From the NCBI GenBank assembly GCA_947643945.1, contig CANRXN010000027.1, positions 1 through 8,759 on the forward strand: a stretch of DNA of 8,759 nucleotides. Direction: 5' to 3'. Positions 1-5,835 of this stretch are shown piece after piece. The notes beneath the pieces were generated by a model that did no database searches, was not told the origin of the DNA, and was given only the letters and a program-made list of their open reading frames with translations. This stretch comes from an uncultured Clostridium sp. GTDB taxonomy: Bacteria > Bacillota > Clostridia > TANB77 > CAG-508. A program made the translations under genes and the position numbers. The number at the start of each line of letters is the position of its first letter. The first letter of the stretch is position 1.

Positions 1-593
1 ATTGCTGCTTCTAACGCAATCCAACCAGCATATCTTCCCATTACTTCTAGTACCATAATTCTATGGTGAGTTGCACCAGTTGTGTGCAATCTGTCTAATG
101 CTTCCATTGCTACTGATACTGCTGTATTATAACCAAAAGTAATTTCCGTACATGCAACATCATTGTCAATCGTTTTAGGCACACCAATTACGTTTACTCC
201 TTTGGTAGAAAAGTCTCTTGCTGATTTTTGGGTTCCATCGCCTCCTAAAGTAAAGATACAATCAAATCCAAATTCTTTGATGTTTTCGATTGCTTGGTTT
301 GACATATCTTTGTATTCTACTTCGCCATTTTCTTTTACTACTTTATAATTAAATAAATTGGCATTGGTAGAAGATCCAATAATAGAGCCTCCTTTTGGTA
401 AAATTCCAGTTGCTTCTCCATTTGCTGCTGTTGATAATAGCTCAAATTCTTTTTTTAATAAGCCATTATAACCGTCAATTATCCCATAACATTCTACATT
501 GTGATTCTCTGCGGTTTTTACAATCGCTCTAATAACAGCATTAAAGCCTGATACGTCTCCTCCGTTTGCTAATATTCCTACTTTTTTTAACAT
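1..593 (-). CDS. pfkA: 6-phosphofructokinase, N-terminal 197 residues (cut by window edge)
   Basis: Phosphorylates fructose 6-phosphate to fructose 1,6-bisphosphate in cytosolic glycolysis. The N-terminal nucleotide loop is NGGDVSGFNAV (residues 10-20). GGDGT is at 117-121, the catalytic PKTIDND at 139-145 and the sugar-phosphate motif MGRYAGWIA at 185-193. The Gly of GGDGT (120) is the family signature for ATP rather than pyrophosphate use. The Lys of PKTIDND (140) replaces the Gly of the E. coli enzyme, a combination known from the mixed-substrate group III PFKs, so I infer ATP dependence. The start is ATG at 593 with GGGAGG seven bases upstream. The family is usually 320-370 residues, so roughly 40% lies outside the window. 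It has no in-frame CGG codon and no frameshift. Monocistronic transcription from the promoter at 636-663 is likely. Confidence 0.95.
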   Translation of the reverse strand, partial: MLKKVGILANGGDVSGFNAVIRAIVKTAENHNVECYGIIDGYNGLLKKEFELLSTAANGEATGILPKGGSIIGSSTNANLFNYKVVKENGEVEYKDMSNQAIENIKEFGFDCIFTLGGDGTQKSARDFSTKGVNVIGVPKTIDNDVACTEITFGYNTAVSVAMEALDRLHTTGATHHRIMVLEVMGRYAGWIALEAA

Positions 594-635
594 GAAAAAT
601 CCTCCCTTTTTGTGTGTTGCTTTTTTTCTTTTCTT

Positions 636-663
636 ATTATATCAATAATTAAGATTTTTACAA
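636..663 (-). promoter_or_regulatory. Probable sigma-A promoter of pfkA
   Basis: On the minus strand TTGTAA (-35, 658-663) is followed after 16 bases by TATAAT (-10, 636-641). A TGA directly precedes the -10, giving an extended -10 (TGn). The predicted transcript would start near 629, leaving a leader of about 36 bases with the GGGAGG site. No other good promoter was seen between pfkA and the divergent regulator. Confidence 0.7.
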
Positions 664-694
664 CACTTTTAAAAATATTTTTTAATTTTTTGTA

Positions 695-728
695 TGACAA
701 AAAACATGTCGCAAAATGTCAATACAAT
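695..728 (+). promoter_or_regulatory. Candidate operator and -10 for the small Xre-type gene
   Basis: ATGTC occurs twice with a 10-bp period (706-710 and 716-720), one helical turn apart. An outer inverted pair, TGACA (695-699) and TGTCA (717-721), encloses it. A -10-like TACAAT lies at 723-728, with no convincing -35 at 16-18 bases. Repeats on one helix face just upstream of a -10 are what an autorepressor site would look like. The TGTCGCA half also differs by one base from a Spo0A box (TGTCGAA). Both readings are inference. Confidence 0.3.
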
Positions 729-782
729 TATCTTAAAATTTGTGGGATAATTATTTTGAATTTTAATGTAAGGTGGAATTTT

Positions 783-989
783 ATGATTAAAGAAAAAAGG
801 AAGTCCAAGCATTACACCCAAGAGCAAATGGCAAAACTTCTTGGTATCAGTCTAAGGCAATATGTAAGAATAGACAATGAAGAAGATTTACCAAGAAGAG
901 ATGTTCTAAACAGTTTAATCACAGAATTAGAATTGACTAATGAAGAAATTGGAGAATATGTTAGAAAAATGTCTAAGAATATTGCCTAA
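783..989 (+). CDS. Small Xre/SinR-like helix-turn-helix DNA-binding protein (68 aa)
   Basis: Predicted cytosolic transcription regulator that is essentially one helix-turn-helix domain. Residues 11-37 (YTQEQMAKLLGISLRQYVRI and the following NEEDLP) match the Xre/Cro pattern: TQEQMAKLLGIS is helix 2 plus the turn, and LRQYVRIDN is the recognition helix. A basic N-terminus (MIKEKRKSKH) precedes it and a charged helical tail follows. The open frame extends back to 612, but ATG at 783 has AAGGTGG six bases upstream and begins exactly where homologous domains do, so the longer form is rejected. It is the only plus-strand gene seen, convergent with spoIIIAH and divergent from pfkA. Repeats upstream (695-721) may be its operator. 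The target is unknown. Confidence 0.85.
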   Translation: MIKEKRKSKHYTQEQMAKLLGISLRQYVRIDNEEDLPRRDVLNSLITELELTNEEIGEYVRKMSKNIA

Positions 990-1022
990 AAAAATGAAGG
1001 CTTATTTTTTTACCCTCATTTT
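988..1022 (-). terminator. Rho-independent terminator at the end of the spoIIIA operon, shared with the convergent regulator gene
   Basis: Arms AAAATGAAGG (991-1000) and CCCTCATTTT (1013-1022) form a 10-bp stem with a 12-base loop. Read on the minus strand all ten pairs form, one as G-U, and the stem runs into a seven-T tract. Read on the plus strand one pair is an A-C mismatch and a looser T-rich tract follows. It should therefore work best for spoIIIA and more weakly for the regulator gene. Confidence 0.65.
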
Positions 1023-1077
1023 CTTGTTTTTTCTTTTTCCAACTACCTATTCTACTTACAAATCCTTTACTACCATT

Positions 1078-1764
1078 TTATTTGGTAGCAATATGTATGT
1101 TTTGGATATCAGTTTTTAGCTCTCTTGCAATAATATTTTGAATTTGAGCTACTTCTTCTGGTTTCATTTCTTGTGCGCCTATAATCACACTAACACTATC
1201 ACCATTGACAAAAATCACACTATTTTGGAATCCTTTGGTTCGAATTAAATTTTCACTAATCATGATACTATTTTTCGTATCATTAATTTTTTGTATTTCT
1301 TGCGTTGCTGTTTGTTTACTAATTTCTAGTGAATTTGTACTATTTAATACCTTTTCATACGTTTCTAACATTTGAGAATACATAGTATCTCGTTCCAATT
1401 TCGATTTTGCAAAATAATCATTACTACTAGCATTACTATTTGTTTGGTTTGTTTCTTCACTTTGGTTTTCCTTATTTACTTCGTTACTAGTATTGGTATT
1501 AGTAGCAGTTTGATTTTGATTTACGTTATTTTCCTCTAATATGTTTTCTTCTTTTGTCATATTTTCGGTAACCACTTCATTACTACTTACTAAAGTAGCA
1601 TCTCCAATATCTGCTAATTGCATGTCGTCTGCTGATTCCATTTGCATAGAAGTTTCCACAGATGCTTGGTCTTTTGTATTATTAGTATAGTTTAGATACC
1701 CTGCTGTCATTAGCATAAGCACAATCACATAAATAATCACTTGGTTTTTTTTGAATAATTTCAT
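1078..1764 (-). CDS. spoIIIAH: Stage III sporulation protein AH
   Basis: Mother-cell channel component. In B. subtilis its extracytoplasmic FliF/EscJ-like domain binds forespore SpoIIQ across the intermembrane space. The protein has 228 residues (about 218 in B. subtilis). One N-terminal membrane segment lies at roughly 8-24, with basic residues before it. An Asn/Thr/Glu-rich, low-complexity linker runs from about 45 to 115. The conserved ring-type domain starts at DYFAKSKLERDTMYSQMLE and ends with a VSVIIGAQEMKPEEVAQIQ region. ATG at 1764 is chosen because AAGGAGG lies nine bases upstream. The open frame runs 16 codons further, but those codons (reading FFDPVPKN) are translated repeat DNA. 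Last gene of the operon, with no in-frame CGG and an intact frame. The unusually long polar linker may vary between strains. Confidence 0.95.
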   Translation of the reverse strand: MKLFKKNQVIIYVIVLMLMTAGYLNYTNNTKDQASVETSMQMESADDMQLADIGDATLVSSNEVVTENMTKEENILEENNVNQNQTATNTNTSNEVNKENQSEETNQTNSNASSNDYFAKSKLERDTMYSQMLETYEKVLNSTNSLEISKQTATQEIQKINDTKNSIMISENLIRTKGFQNSVIFVNGDSVSVIIGAQEMKPEEVAQIQNIIARELKTDIQNIHIATK

Positions 1765-1780
1765 TTTAAAATTCCTCCTT

Positions 1781-1815
1781 CCGATGTTTTTTGGGACGGG
1801 GTCAAAAAACATCGG
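1781..1815 (+). repeat. REP-like palindromic repeat, copy A
   Basis: A perfect inverted repeat with 13-base arms CCGATGTTTTTTG (1781-1793) and CAAAAAACATCGG (1803-1815) enclosing a 9-base loop GGACGGGGT. It lies between spoIIIAG and spoIIIAH, abutting the AH ribosome binding site, and is the exact reverse complement of copy B over 34 bases. Confidence 0.9.
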
Positions 1816-1839
1816 TTTCTATTAATATATATTTTTTAG

Positions 1840-1873
1840 CGATGTTTTTTGACCCCGTCCCAAAAAACATCGG
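1840..1873 (-). repeat. REP-like palindromic repeat, copy B (inverted relative to copy A)
   Basis: The same palindrome as copy A in opposite orientation: arms CGATGTTTTTTG (1840-1851) and CAAAAAACATCG (1861-1872), loop ACCCCGTCC. The two copies are separated by 24 bases of pure AT-rich spacer. Together they make a two-unit mosaic that can fold as two hairpins or one long stem in the spoIIIAG-AH part of the transcript. Confidence 0.9.
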
Positions 1874-1883
1874 TTTTAGAATT

Positions 1884-2517
1884 TTATCGCATTTCAAATA
1901 CTTGAATTTTGTGAGTGGGTAGTCCTGTTACAGCTTCCACGGCTTGAATGATGTTGGCTTTGGTTTCCTCTTTGTTAGCTCCTTTGGCTGTTATGATAGC
2001 TCCTTCTACTTTAGGATTGATTACTTTTTGCGTGATAGGGATTTTTTCTCCGTTTTCTTCTTGGTATATGATGTCTTTTTGCGAGTCTGTTTCTTGTATT
2101 TTTCTGGTTCCTCCTGATGTGTCGTTTTCTTCTGTGTTGCTGGTTTTGGTGTTTTCGTTGTACATGGCTACTACTTCACTAGACTGTGAATAATTGATAA
2201 AAACTTTAACTTCTCCTACACCTTGCATGTTTGTTAAGATATTTTCTAATTGCTCAGCTAAATTTCCGCCCAGAATCTACCATTTCTCCAGCACTAGAAG
2301 CTTTTGCTGGCTCGTTTTCTAGTTTAGCTAGTTGCTTAGATGTTGTGTTGTTTTCTTGCTTGGTTGCTTGCTTATTTCCATTCCAAATTAAGTTGATAAT
2401 GACAATGGTGACAATTAGTAGCACCACAAAGAAAACTAAGTTTTCAATTTTCTTTTTGTTGTTTCCTTCTCCTTCTTCGCTTCCTTTGGTTAATTCCTTT
2501 AATTTATCTCTAAACAT
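1884..2517 (-). CDS. spoIIIAG: Stage III sporulation protein AG, read through one +1 shift at CGG
   Basis: Bitopic mother-cell membrane protein. In B. subtilis its extracytoplasmic domain assembles into a large ring of the SpoIIIA-SpoIIQ channel. The corrected product has 210 residues (229 in B. subtilis): a charged cytoplasmic start, one membrane segment at about 27-46, a polar linker, then the ring-building domain (LAEQLENILTNMQGVGEVKV onward) ending with the typical PKVEGAIITAKGA segment. ATG at 2517 has GGGGTGA seven bases upstream. The frame breaks at codon 84 (CGG, 2266-2268). Skipping its C gives Gly-Asn-Leu-Ala-Glu and an open frame to TAA at 1884. Without the shift only an 87-residue stub without the ring domain would be made. 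It overlaps the end of spoIIIAF by 19 bases, suggesting translational coupling. Confidence 0.93.
2266..2268 (-). other. +1 frameshift site at in-frame CGG in spoIIIAG
   Basis: Context TCT-GGG-CGG-AAA-TTT. Zero-frame reading stops four codons later. Skipping the C (complement of base 2268) reads GGA-AAT-TTA and rejoins the conserved SpoIIIAG frame. Confidence 0.85.
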
Positions 2518-3150
2518 TTTTCATTCACCCCATATTCTTCTATTAAAAATTTTTTGATATTTTGAATATCAATTCTGGTTAGCTTTTTCTCGTTTTTCGT
2601 TTCTTCTTGTTTTTCCTCTTCACCTTCTTCTTTTTTTATGGTAGTATCAATTGGTTTGATTTTTTGGATGCCGCGATATTATTTTTTCTTCTAAGTCTTC
2701 TTCTTTGTTATTAGCTTCCTTAGCTGTGTCTTCTGTTGTTTTTTCTACTTTTATTTTAATTTTATTGATTTTTGTTTCCTCTTCCTTGTCACTTATTTTT
2801 GCTTTTACCTTACAACTGGTTACCTCATATCCTTTTTCTTTTAATTTTTTCACAATATCTTTTTCTAATTCTTGCACATATAGTTGTTTAATCCTTTCGT
2901 CCATCGAGCTTTGGTCTACCTCCGCACTAGCACCTGTTTCCACATAATTTTCTAAATCAAAACTTTCACTATTTTTTAGTAAATCTTTTTGGCTAACAAA
3001 AGGCGAAATGATGGTAAATAGTACATAAATCCCCATTACTACTCGAATATATTTTTTGGTTTTATTATTGGGCAATAACATTTCTAAGATAGATACTACT
3101 ACAATCGCAAGCCCTAATCCTTTTACCCACGAACTCATAAATTCAATCAT
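2499..3150 (-). CDS. spoIIIAF: Stage III sporulation protein AF, read through one +1 shift at CGG
   Basis: Mother-cell membrane protein of the SpoIIIA channel. In B. subtilis its soluble domain has the ring-building fold. The corrected product has 216 residues (about 206 in B. subtilis). Two membrane segments near 8-25 and 35-53 flank the typical PNNKTKKYIRVVMGIYVL stretch. An acidic spacer and a domain with KQLYVQELEKDIVKKLKEKG and a following beta-strand region follow, then a Lys/Glu-rich tail. ATG at 3150 has AAGGAG ten bases upstream, overlapping the spoIIIAE stop. The frame breaks at codon 160 (CGG, 2671-2673). Skipping C continues as GIQKIKPIDT through a 57-residue tail to TAA at 2499, inside spoIIIAG. 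Without the shift the protein would end eight codons on, at 167 residues. Confidence 0.93.
2671..2673 (-). other. +1 frameshift site at in-frame CGG in spoIIIAF
   Basis: Context ATA-TCG-CGG-CAT-CCA. Skipping the C (base 2673) reads GGC-ATC-CAA-AAA-ATC (GIQKI), and the frame then stays open to the spoIIIAG start. Zero frame stops after seven more sense codons. Confidence 0.82.
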
Positions 3151-3164
3151 TTTAGGCTATCTCC

Positions 3165-4328
3165 TTATCTATACATCATTCCACTGTTTGATATTTTTAA
3201 AACCAAAGTTGTTCCTATAATAATCATAAAAGAAATGCTAGTAAGTATCGCTAAAAAGATTTTAAAAATATCACCTATTTGGTCTAATAATCCGGATTAT
3301 TTTATCGTCTGCAATTGGCTGGACTACTCCTGTTAAGAGCTTGTAGGCAAAGGTAAGGGTCATAAGTTTGATAATTGGCATGATGCAAATCCCTACGATA
3401 ATGATAACCCCGTACTAGCCCTACTGCATTTTTTAGGATTACGCCACAACCTAAAACTGTATCTACCGCATCTCCTAGTATCTTTCCCACCACAGGAATG
3501 GCAGAACTTACCACCGCTTTGGTGGTTTTTGCTGTAATTCCGGTCTACGCTACTAGACATGGTTCCTTCTAAAGAAATTACCCCCACAAAGACGGTTAAT
3601 ATAACACCCAAAAACCACACCACACCTGATTTTAAAAATTTCGCTAGTTTATCAATTTTGATTTGGTTTGACAATTTTGATAAAATAACCAAGGCCGTAA
3701 AAATCATAATAACAGGAAGAATTACATCTTGTATGATATTTCCTATAAAATTTATCATAAACAAAATAACAGGTTCTATCACACCACTTGTCGCAATACT
3801 TCCAGTAGACATCATAAGAGTTATTAAAATCGGTACTAGCATATTCATAAAGGCAACCAAGTTTGTCGTTGTATCTTGCACCATTTCTACGATACTCGAA
3901 AAATTAGCCAAAATAATAGTAATAATTAAGATATATTGTGCATAATAAATCAACTTCGAAACCCCATCATTTTCTAAGCTTTCACTAATTGACTTTAAAA
4001 CACTATGTATCACAATAATAACCAAAACACTTCCAATTACCTTTAAAGTAGTTACCACTTCTTTTCCCAATAAATTTAGTACTCTTTTTCCAAGGCTACT
4101 ATTATCTACTTGCCCTTTTATAGCATTGTTTAGGATATCTTCTATCGTCATTCCTTCAAAAAATTCTCCTGCATACTGCTTCGAATTCTTCAAAAAATCT
4201 TGTATTCCAAACTCCTCTTGCTGCTCTTTAATTGTCTCTTCATTGCTAGCATAGCTATAGCCTCCTATGAAACTTACTAAAAAATGAACACAGAATATTA
4301 ACATTAGATATAGGGTAAATCTCTTCAT
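3165..4328 (-). CDS. spoIIIAE: Stage III sporulation protein AE, read through three +1 shifts at CGG
   Basis: Polytopic membrane protein of the SpoIIIA channel. The corrected product has 386 residues (399 in B. subtilis). A signal peptide covers residues 1-27, with likely cleavage after SYA. Next comes a soluble region (EDILNNAIKGQVDN, about 60-73), then a series of hydrophobic segments from about 92 to the end. ATG at 4328 has AAGGAG at a longish 12 bases. Three in-frame CGG codons break the frame (3540-3542, 3410-3412, 3292-3294). Skipping each C gives VDGITAKT, LVGVIIIVGIC and KIIGLLDQIGD, family-typical strings with Gly at all three sites. The frame then runs to TAA at 3165, overlapping the spoIIIAF ribosome binding site. 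The uncorrected frame would stop at 311 residues with an unrelated basic tail. Repeats fill the gap to spoIIIAD. Confidence 0.94.
3292..3294 (-). other. +1 frameshift site 3 at in-frame CGG in spoIIIAE
   Basis: Context ATA-ATC-CGG-ATT-ATT. Skipping C (base 3294) reads GGA-TTA-TTA-GAC-CAA (GLLDQ), then a hydrophobic C-terminus to TAA at 3165. Zero frame stops six codons later. Confidence 0.85.
3410..3412 (-). other. +1 frameshift site 2 at in-frame CGG in spoIIIAE
   Basis: Context CTA-GTA-CGG-GGT-TAT. Skipping C (base 3412) reads GGG-GTT-ATC-ATT (GVII), matching the conserved Val-Gly-Val-Ile-Ile run of the SpoIIIAE family as I recall it from B. subtilis. Confidence 0.88.
3540..3542 (-). other. 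+1 frameshift site 1 at in-frame CGG in spoIIIAE
   Basis: Context GTA-GAC-CGG-AAT-TAC. Skipping C (base 3542) reads GGA-ATT-ACA-GCA-AAA (GITAK), so Asp-Gly of the family motif is kept intact at codon 263. Confidence 0.88.
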
Positions 4329-4360
4329 TTGTAACTTTAACTCCTTATTTTCCTCTCATT

Positions 4361-4458
4361 TCGTGTTTTGTCGTGTTTTGGGACAGGCACAAACTATGCC
4401 CTTTTGTCGTATTTTGGGACAGGCACAACTTATGCCTTTTGGTATAATCTGGGACAGG
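4361..4458 (+). repeat. Tandem GGGACAGGCAC repeat array, left copy
   Basis: Two full units (4380-4415, 36 bases; 4416-4450, 35 bases) and a truncated third (GGGACAGG, 4451-4458) begin with GGGACAGGCACAA. They contain a small AGGCA...TGCC(T) hairpin and end in CGT(A/G)TTTT or a related sequence. Preceding TCGTGTTTTG copies extend the array leftward to about 4361. It fills the gap between spoIIIAE and spoIIIAD. A near-identical array lies inverted on the other side of spoIIIAD. Confidence 0.85.
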
Positions 4459-4481
4459 TTAGCCTTCTGGTTATGTATTTT

Positions 4482-4871
4482 CTAATTTGGCAAAATTTTT
4501 AATATTATCTCTAAAAGGCTTGAAATAATTGGAATTGACATTGATATGATAATAATTTTGCTTCCTATTTCAATTTTACTAGCAATAGCTCCTTCACCTG
4601 AATCTTTGCAAATACTGACAGCAAATTCTGCCAAGAATGCAATTCCTGTTATTTTAATTAGTAGGCTTAAAAATGTGCTATTAATGGAAGCTTTGCTAGC
4701 TAACGATTGTAATAGTGCAATAATTCCTGCTAGTTTATCCATTACTAATAATAAAATTAATACCCCTGTTAATAAACTAATGTATATAGCAAATTCTGGC
4801 CTATATTGTTTTAATAAAATAATTATGATAAGTGCTACTAACGCAACTCCAATTATTTTAATTACTTCCAC
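4482..4871 (-). CDS. spoIIIAD: Stage III sporulation protein AD
   Basis: Small integral membrane protein of the SpoIIIA channel in the mother-cell membrane. It has 129 residues (133 in B. subtilis), almost entirely hydrophobic, with segments near 5-20, 28-52, 68-88 and 100-125. Family-typical strings are KQYRPEFAIYISL (21-33) and AEFAVSICKDSGEGAIASKI. The start is GTG at 4871, with a perfect AAGGAGG ten bases upstream. No in-frame CGG and no frameshift. Unlike the tight AC-AD junction usual in this operon, 152 bases separate it from spoIIIAC, and 153 bases separate it from spoIIIAE. Both gaps carry repeat arrays in opposite orientation, so the gene sits inside a large inverted repeat. Confidence 0.95.
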   Translation of the reverse strand: MEVIKIIGVALVALIIIILLKQYRPEFAIYISLLTGVLILLLVMDKLAGIIALLQSLASKASINSTFLSLLIKITGIAFLAEFAVSICKDSGEGAIASKIEIGSKIIIISMSIPIISSLLEIILKILPN

Positions 4872-4931
4872 TTTTATTTTTCCTCCTTAAGAGTTTTTGC
4901 TTTTAAGCTGTCTATAAAATACTATAGAAGA

Positions 4932-5019
4932 CCTGTCCCAAAACATGCCAAAAGGCATAGGTGTGCCTGTCCCAAAACACGACAAAAGGTCATAGGTTGT
5001 GCCTGTCCCAAAATACGCC
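4932..5019 (-). repeat. Tandem GGGACAGGCAC repeat array, right (inverted) copy
   Basis: On the minus strand the units run 5009-4974 (36 bases), 4973-4940 (34 bases) and a truncated GGGACAGG (4939-4932). This is the same architecture and nearly the same sequence as the array at 4361-4458 but inverted. It begins within five bases of the spoIIIAC stop codon. Confidence 0.85.
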
Positions 5020-5023
5020 AGGA

Positions 5024-5218
5024 TCAAAGATTGAATATCGTTCTAACGGTGCCAAATAATCCGCTTATTTCTTTGATTACCATGGTTAAGACAATGACAA
5101 GTCCTGCTAAGGTAGTCATCATGGCTTGGTCTTCTCTTCCTGCTCTTACTAGTACTTGATGTAGTACTGCTACTAGTATTCCTATTGCTGCTATTTTGAA
5201 TAGTAAATTGATATCCAT
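5024..5218 (-). CDS. spoIIIAC: Stage III sporulation protein AC
   Basis: Tiny two-helix membrane protein of the SpoIIIA channel, 64 residues (68 in B. subtilis). Helices lie at about 6-24 and 33-53, joined by the conserved polar turn VRAGREDQAMM (residues 24-34). It ends FGTVRTIFNL. ATG at 5218 has only a GGAAGG-type site about 12 bases upstream, weaker than its neighbours. An out-of-frame CGG (AGC-GGA) causes no disturbance here, which helps define the shift rule. The stop lies just before the right repeat array. Confidence 0.95.
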   Translation of the reverse strand: MDINLLFKIAAIGILVAVLHQVLVRAGREDQAMMTTLAGLVIVLTMVIKEISGLFGTVRTIFNL

Positions 5219-5267
5219 TTTGCTATCTTCCCTTCCTATATTAATATTTTTAAATTGTTTTTATCTT

Positions 5268-5310
5268 GCGATGCTTTTTGACCCCGTCCCAAAAAACACC
5301 AAAAAACACC
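5268..5310 (-). repeat. REP-like repeat, copy C (degenerate)
   Basis: Matches copy B for about 30 bases (GCGATG-CTTTTTG-ACCCCGTCC-CAAAAAACAC) with one mismatch in each arm, so the hairpin is imperfect. The last ten bases AAAAAACACC are duplicated in tandem at 5301-5310. It lies between spoIIIAB and spoIIIAC. Confidence 0.8.
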
Positions 5311-5313
5311 ATT

Positions 5314-5835
5314 TTAAAATAAAATTATTACGATGGCTAATCCTATGGTCGTTCCTAGCTTGCTGTATAACTTTTCGTTTTTTTGCTTTTCTTCTTGTGC
5401 TTCTTTTATTTGGGTTTCTAGAAATTTTTGCGTGATTTCAATTTGGGCTATTTGCCCTTCTATGTCTGTTTGTCCTAATAGTTTTGATAGGGTTTTTAAT
5501 ACATATTTGTCTTCTTTACTGAGGCTCGTTTGACTTTGGTCTATTGCTTCTTCCCAGGCAAGGTTTGCGGTTTTTGTTTCCATTTTTTCTTTGGCAAGTA
5601 AAAAAACTTGTCCTATTGTTTTGCTACTGTTTTTAGCTATTTCCAAAAAAATTTCTGGAATTGGCTCATAGGTAAATTGTATTTTGGACCTAAGCATGTT
5701 TAAGGCATTTTTCATTTCTTCTAGCTGTTTTAATCGTATTACATATTTTTTGGAAAGATATCTTCCTATTAAACTACATGCTACTAAAATTAGAAATAGC
5801 ATGAAATATTTTATCATTTGCATTTTTGTTTTCAT
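5314..5835 (-). CDS. spoIIIAB: Stage III sporulation protein AB
   Basis: Membrane protein of the SpoIIIA channel, 173 residues (171 in B. subtilis), with a type II secretion GspF-like helical core according to family knowledge. One membrane segment lies at about 9-27 and a second at the extreme C-terminus (about 158-173). The helical cytosolic part between them carries the recognisable YVIRLKQLEEMKNALNML and EPIPEIFLEIAKN stretches. ATG at 5835 abuts AAGGG. The in-frame ATG at 5823 has that site 12 bases away and may be the true start. Upstream, TAA blocks further extension. No in-frame CGG and no frameshift. It is separated from spoIIIAA by an unusual 172-base gap. Confidence 0.94.
   Translation of the reverse strand: MKTKMQMIKYFMLFLILVACSLIGRYLSKKYVIRLKQLEEMKNALNMLRSKIQFTYEPIPEIFLEIAKNSSKTIGQVFLLAKEKMETKTANLAWEEAIDQSQTSLSKEDKYVLKTLSKLLGQTDIEGQIAQIEITQKFLETQIKEAQEEKQKNEKLYSKLGTTIGLAIVIILF

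Noticed and set aside
612..782. 57-residue N-terminal extension of the small regulator
   Set aside because: It reads as low-complexity Phe/Ile/Lys sequence, overlaps the pfkA promoter, and a ribosome binding site precedes ATG 783.
1765..1812. Sixteen-codon N-terminal extension of spoIIIAH (starting MFFDPVPKN)
   Set aside because: It is translation of the palindromic repeat. The same DPVPKN string appears at repeat copy C, and AAGGAGG marks the downstream ATG.
3559..3945. 128-codon plus-strand open frame opposite spoIIIAE
   Set aside because: Shadow of a conserved membrane-protein gene: no ribosome binding site or homology, and Lys/Ile/Thr composition is what antisense hydrophobic codons give. 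The same applies to plus-strand frames at 163-348, 1948-2193, 2231-2557, 4546-4890 and 6151-7011.
4361..5019. CRISPR array from regularly spaced repeats of about 36 bases
   Set aside because: Units are tandem with no variable spacers, units differ from each other, and the two groups are inverted. No cas genes are present.
5770..5790. Lipobox-like LVAC in the first membrane segment of SpoIIIAB
   Set aside because: SpoIIIAB is not a lipoprotein family. The match is short and lies inside an ordinary transmembrane helix followed by the conserved cytosolic part.
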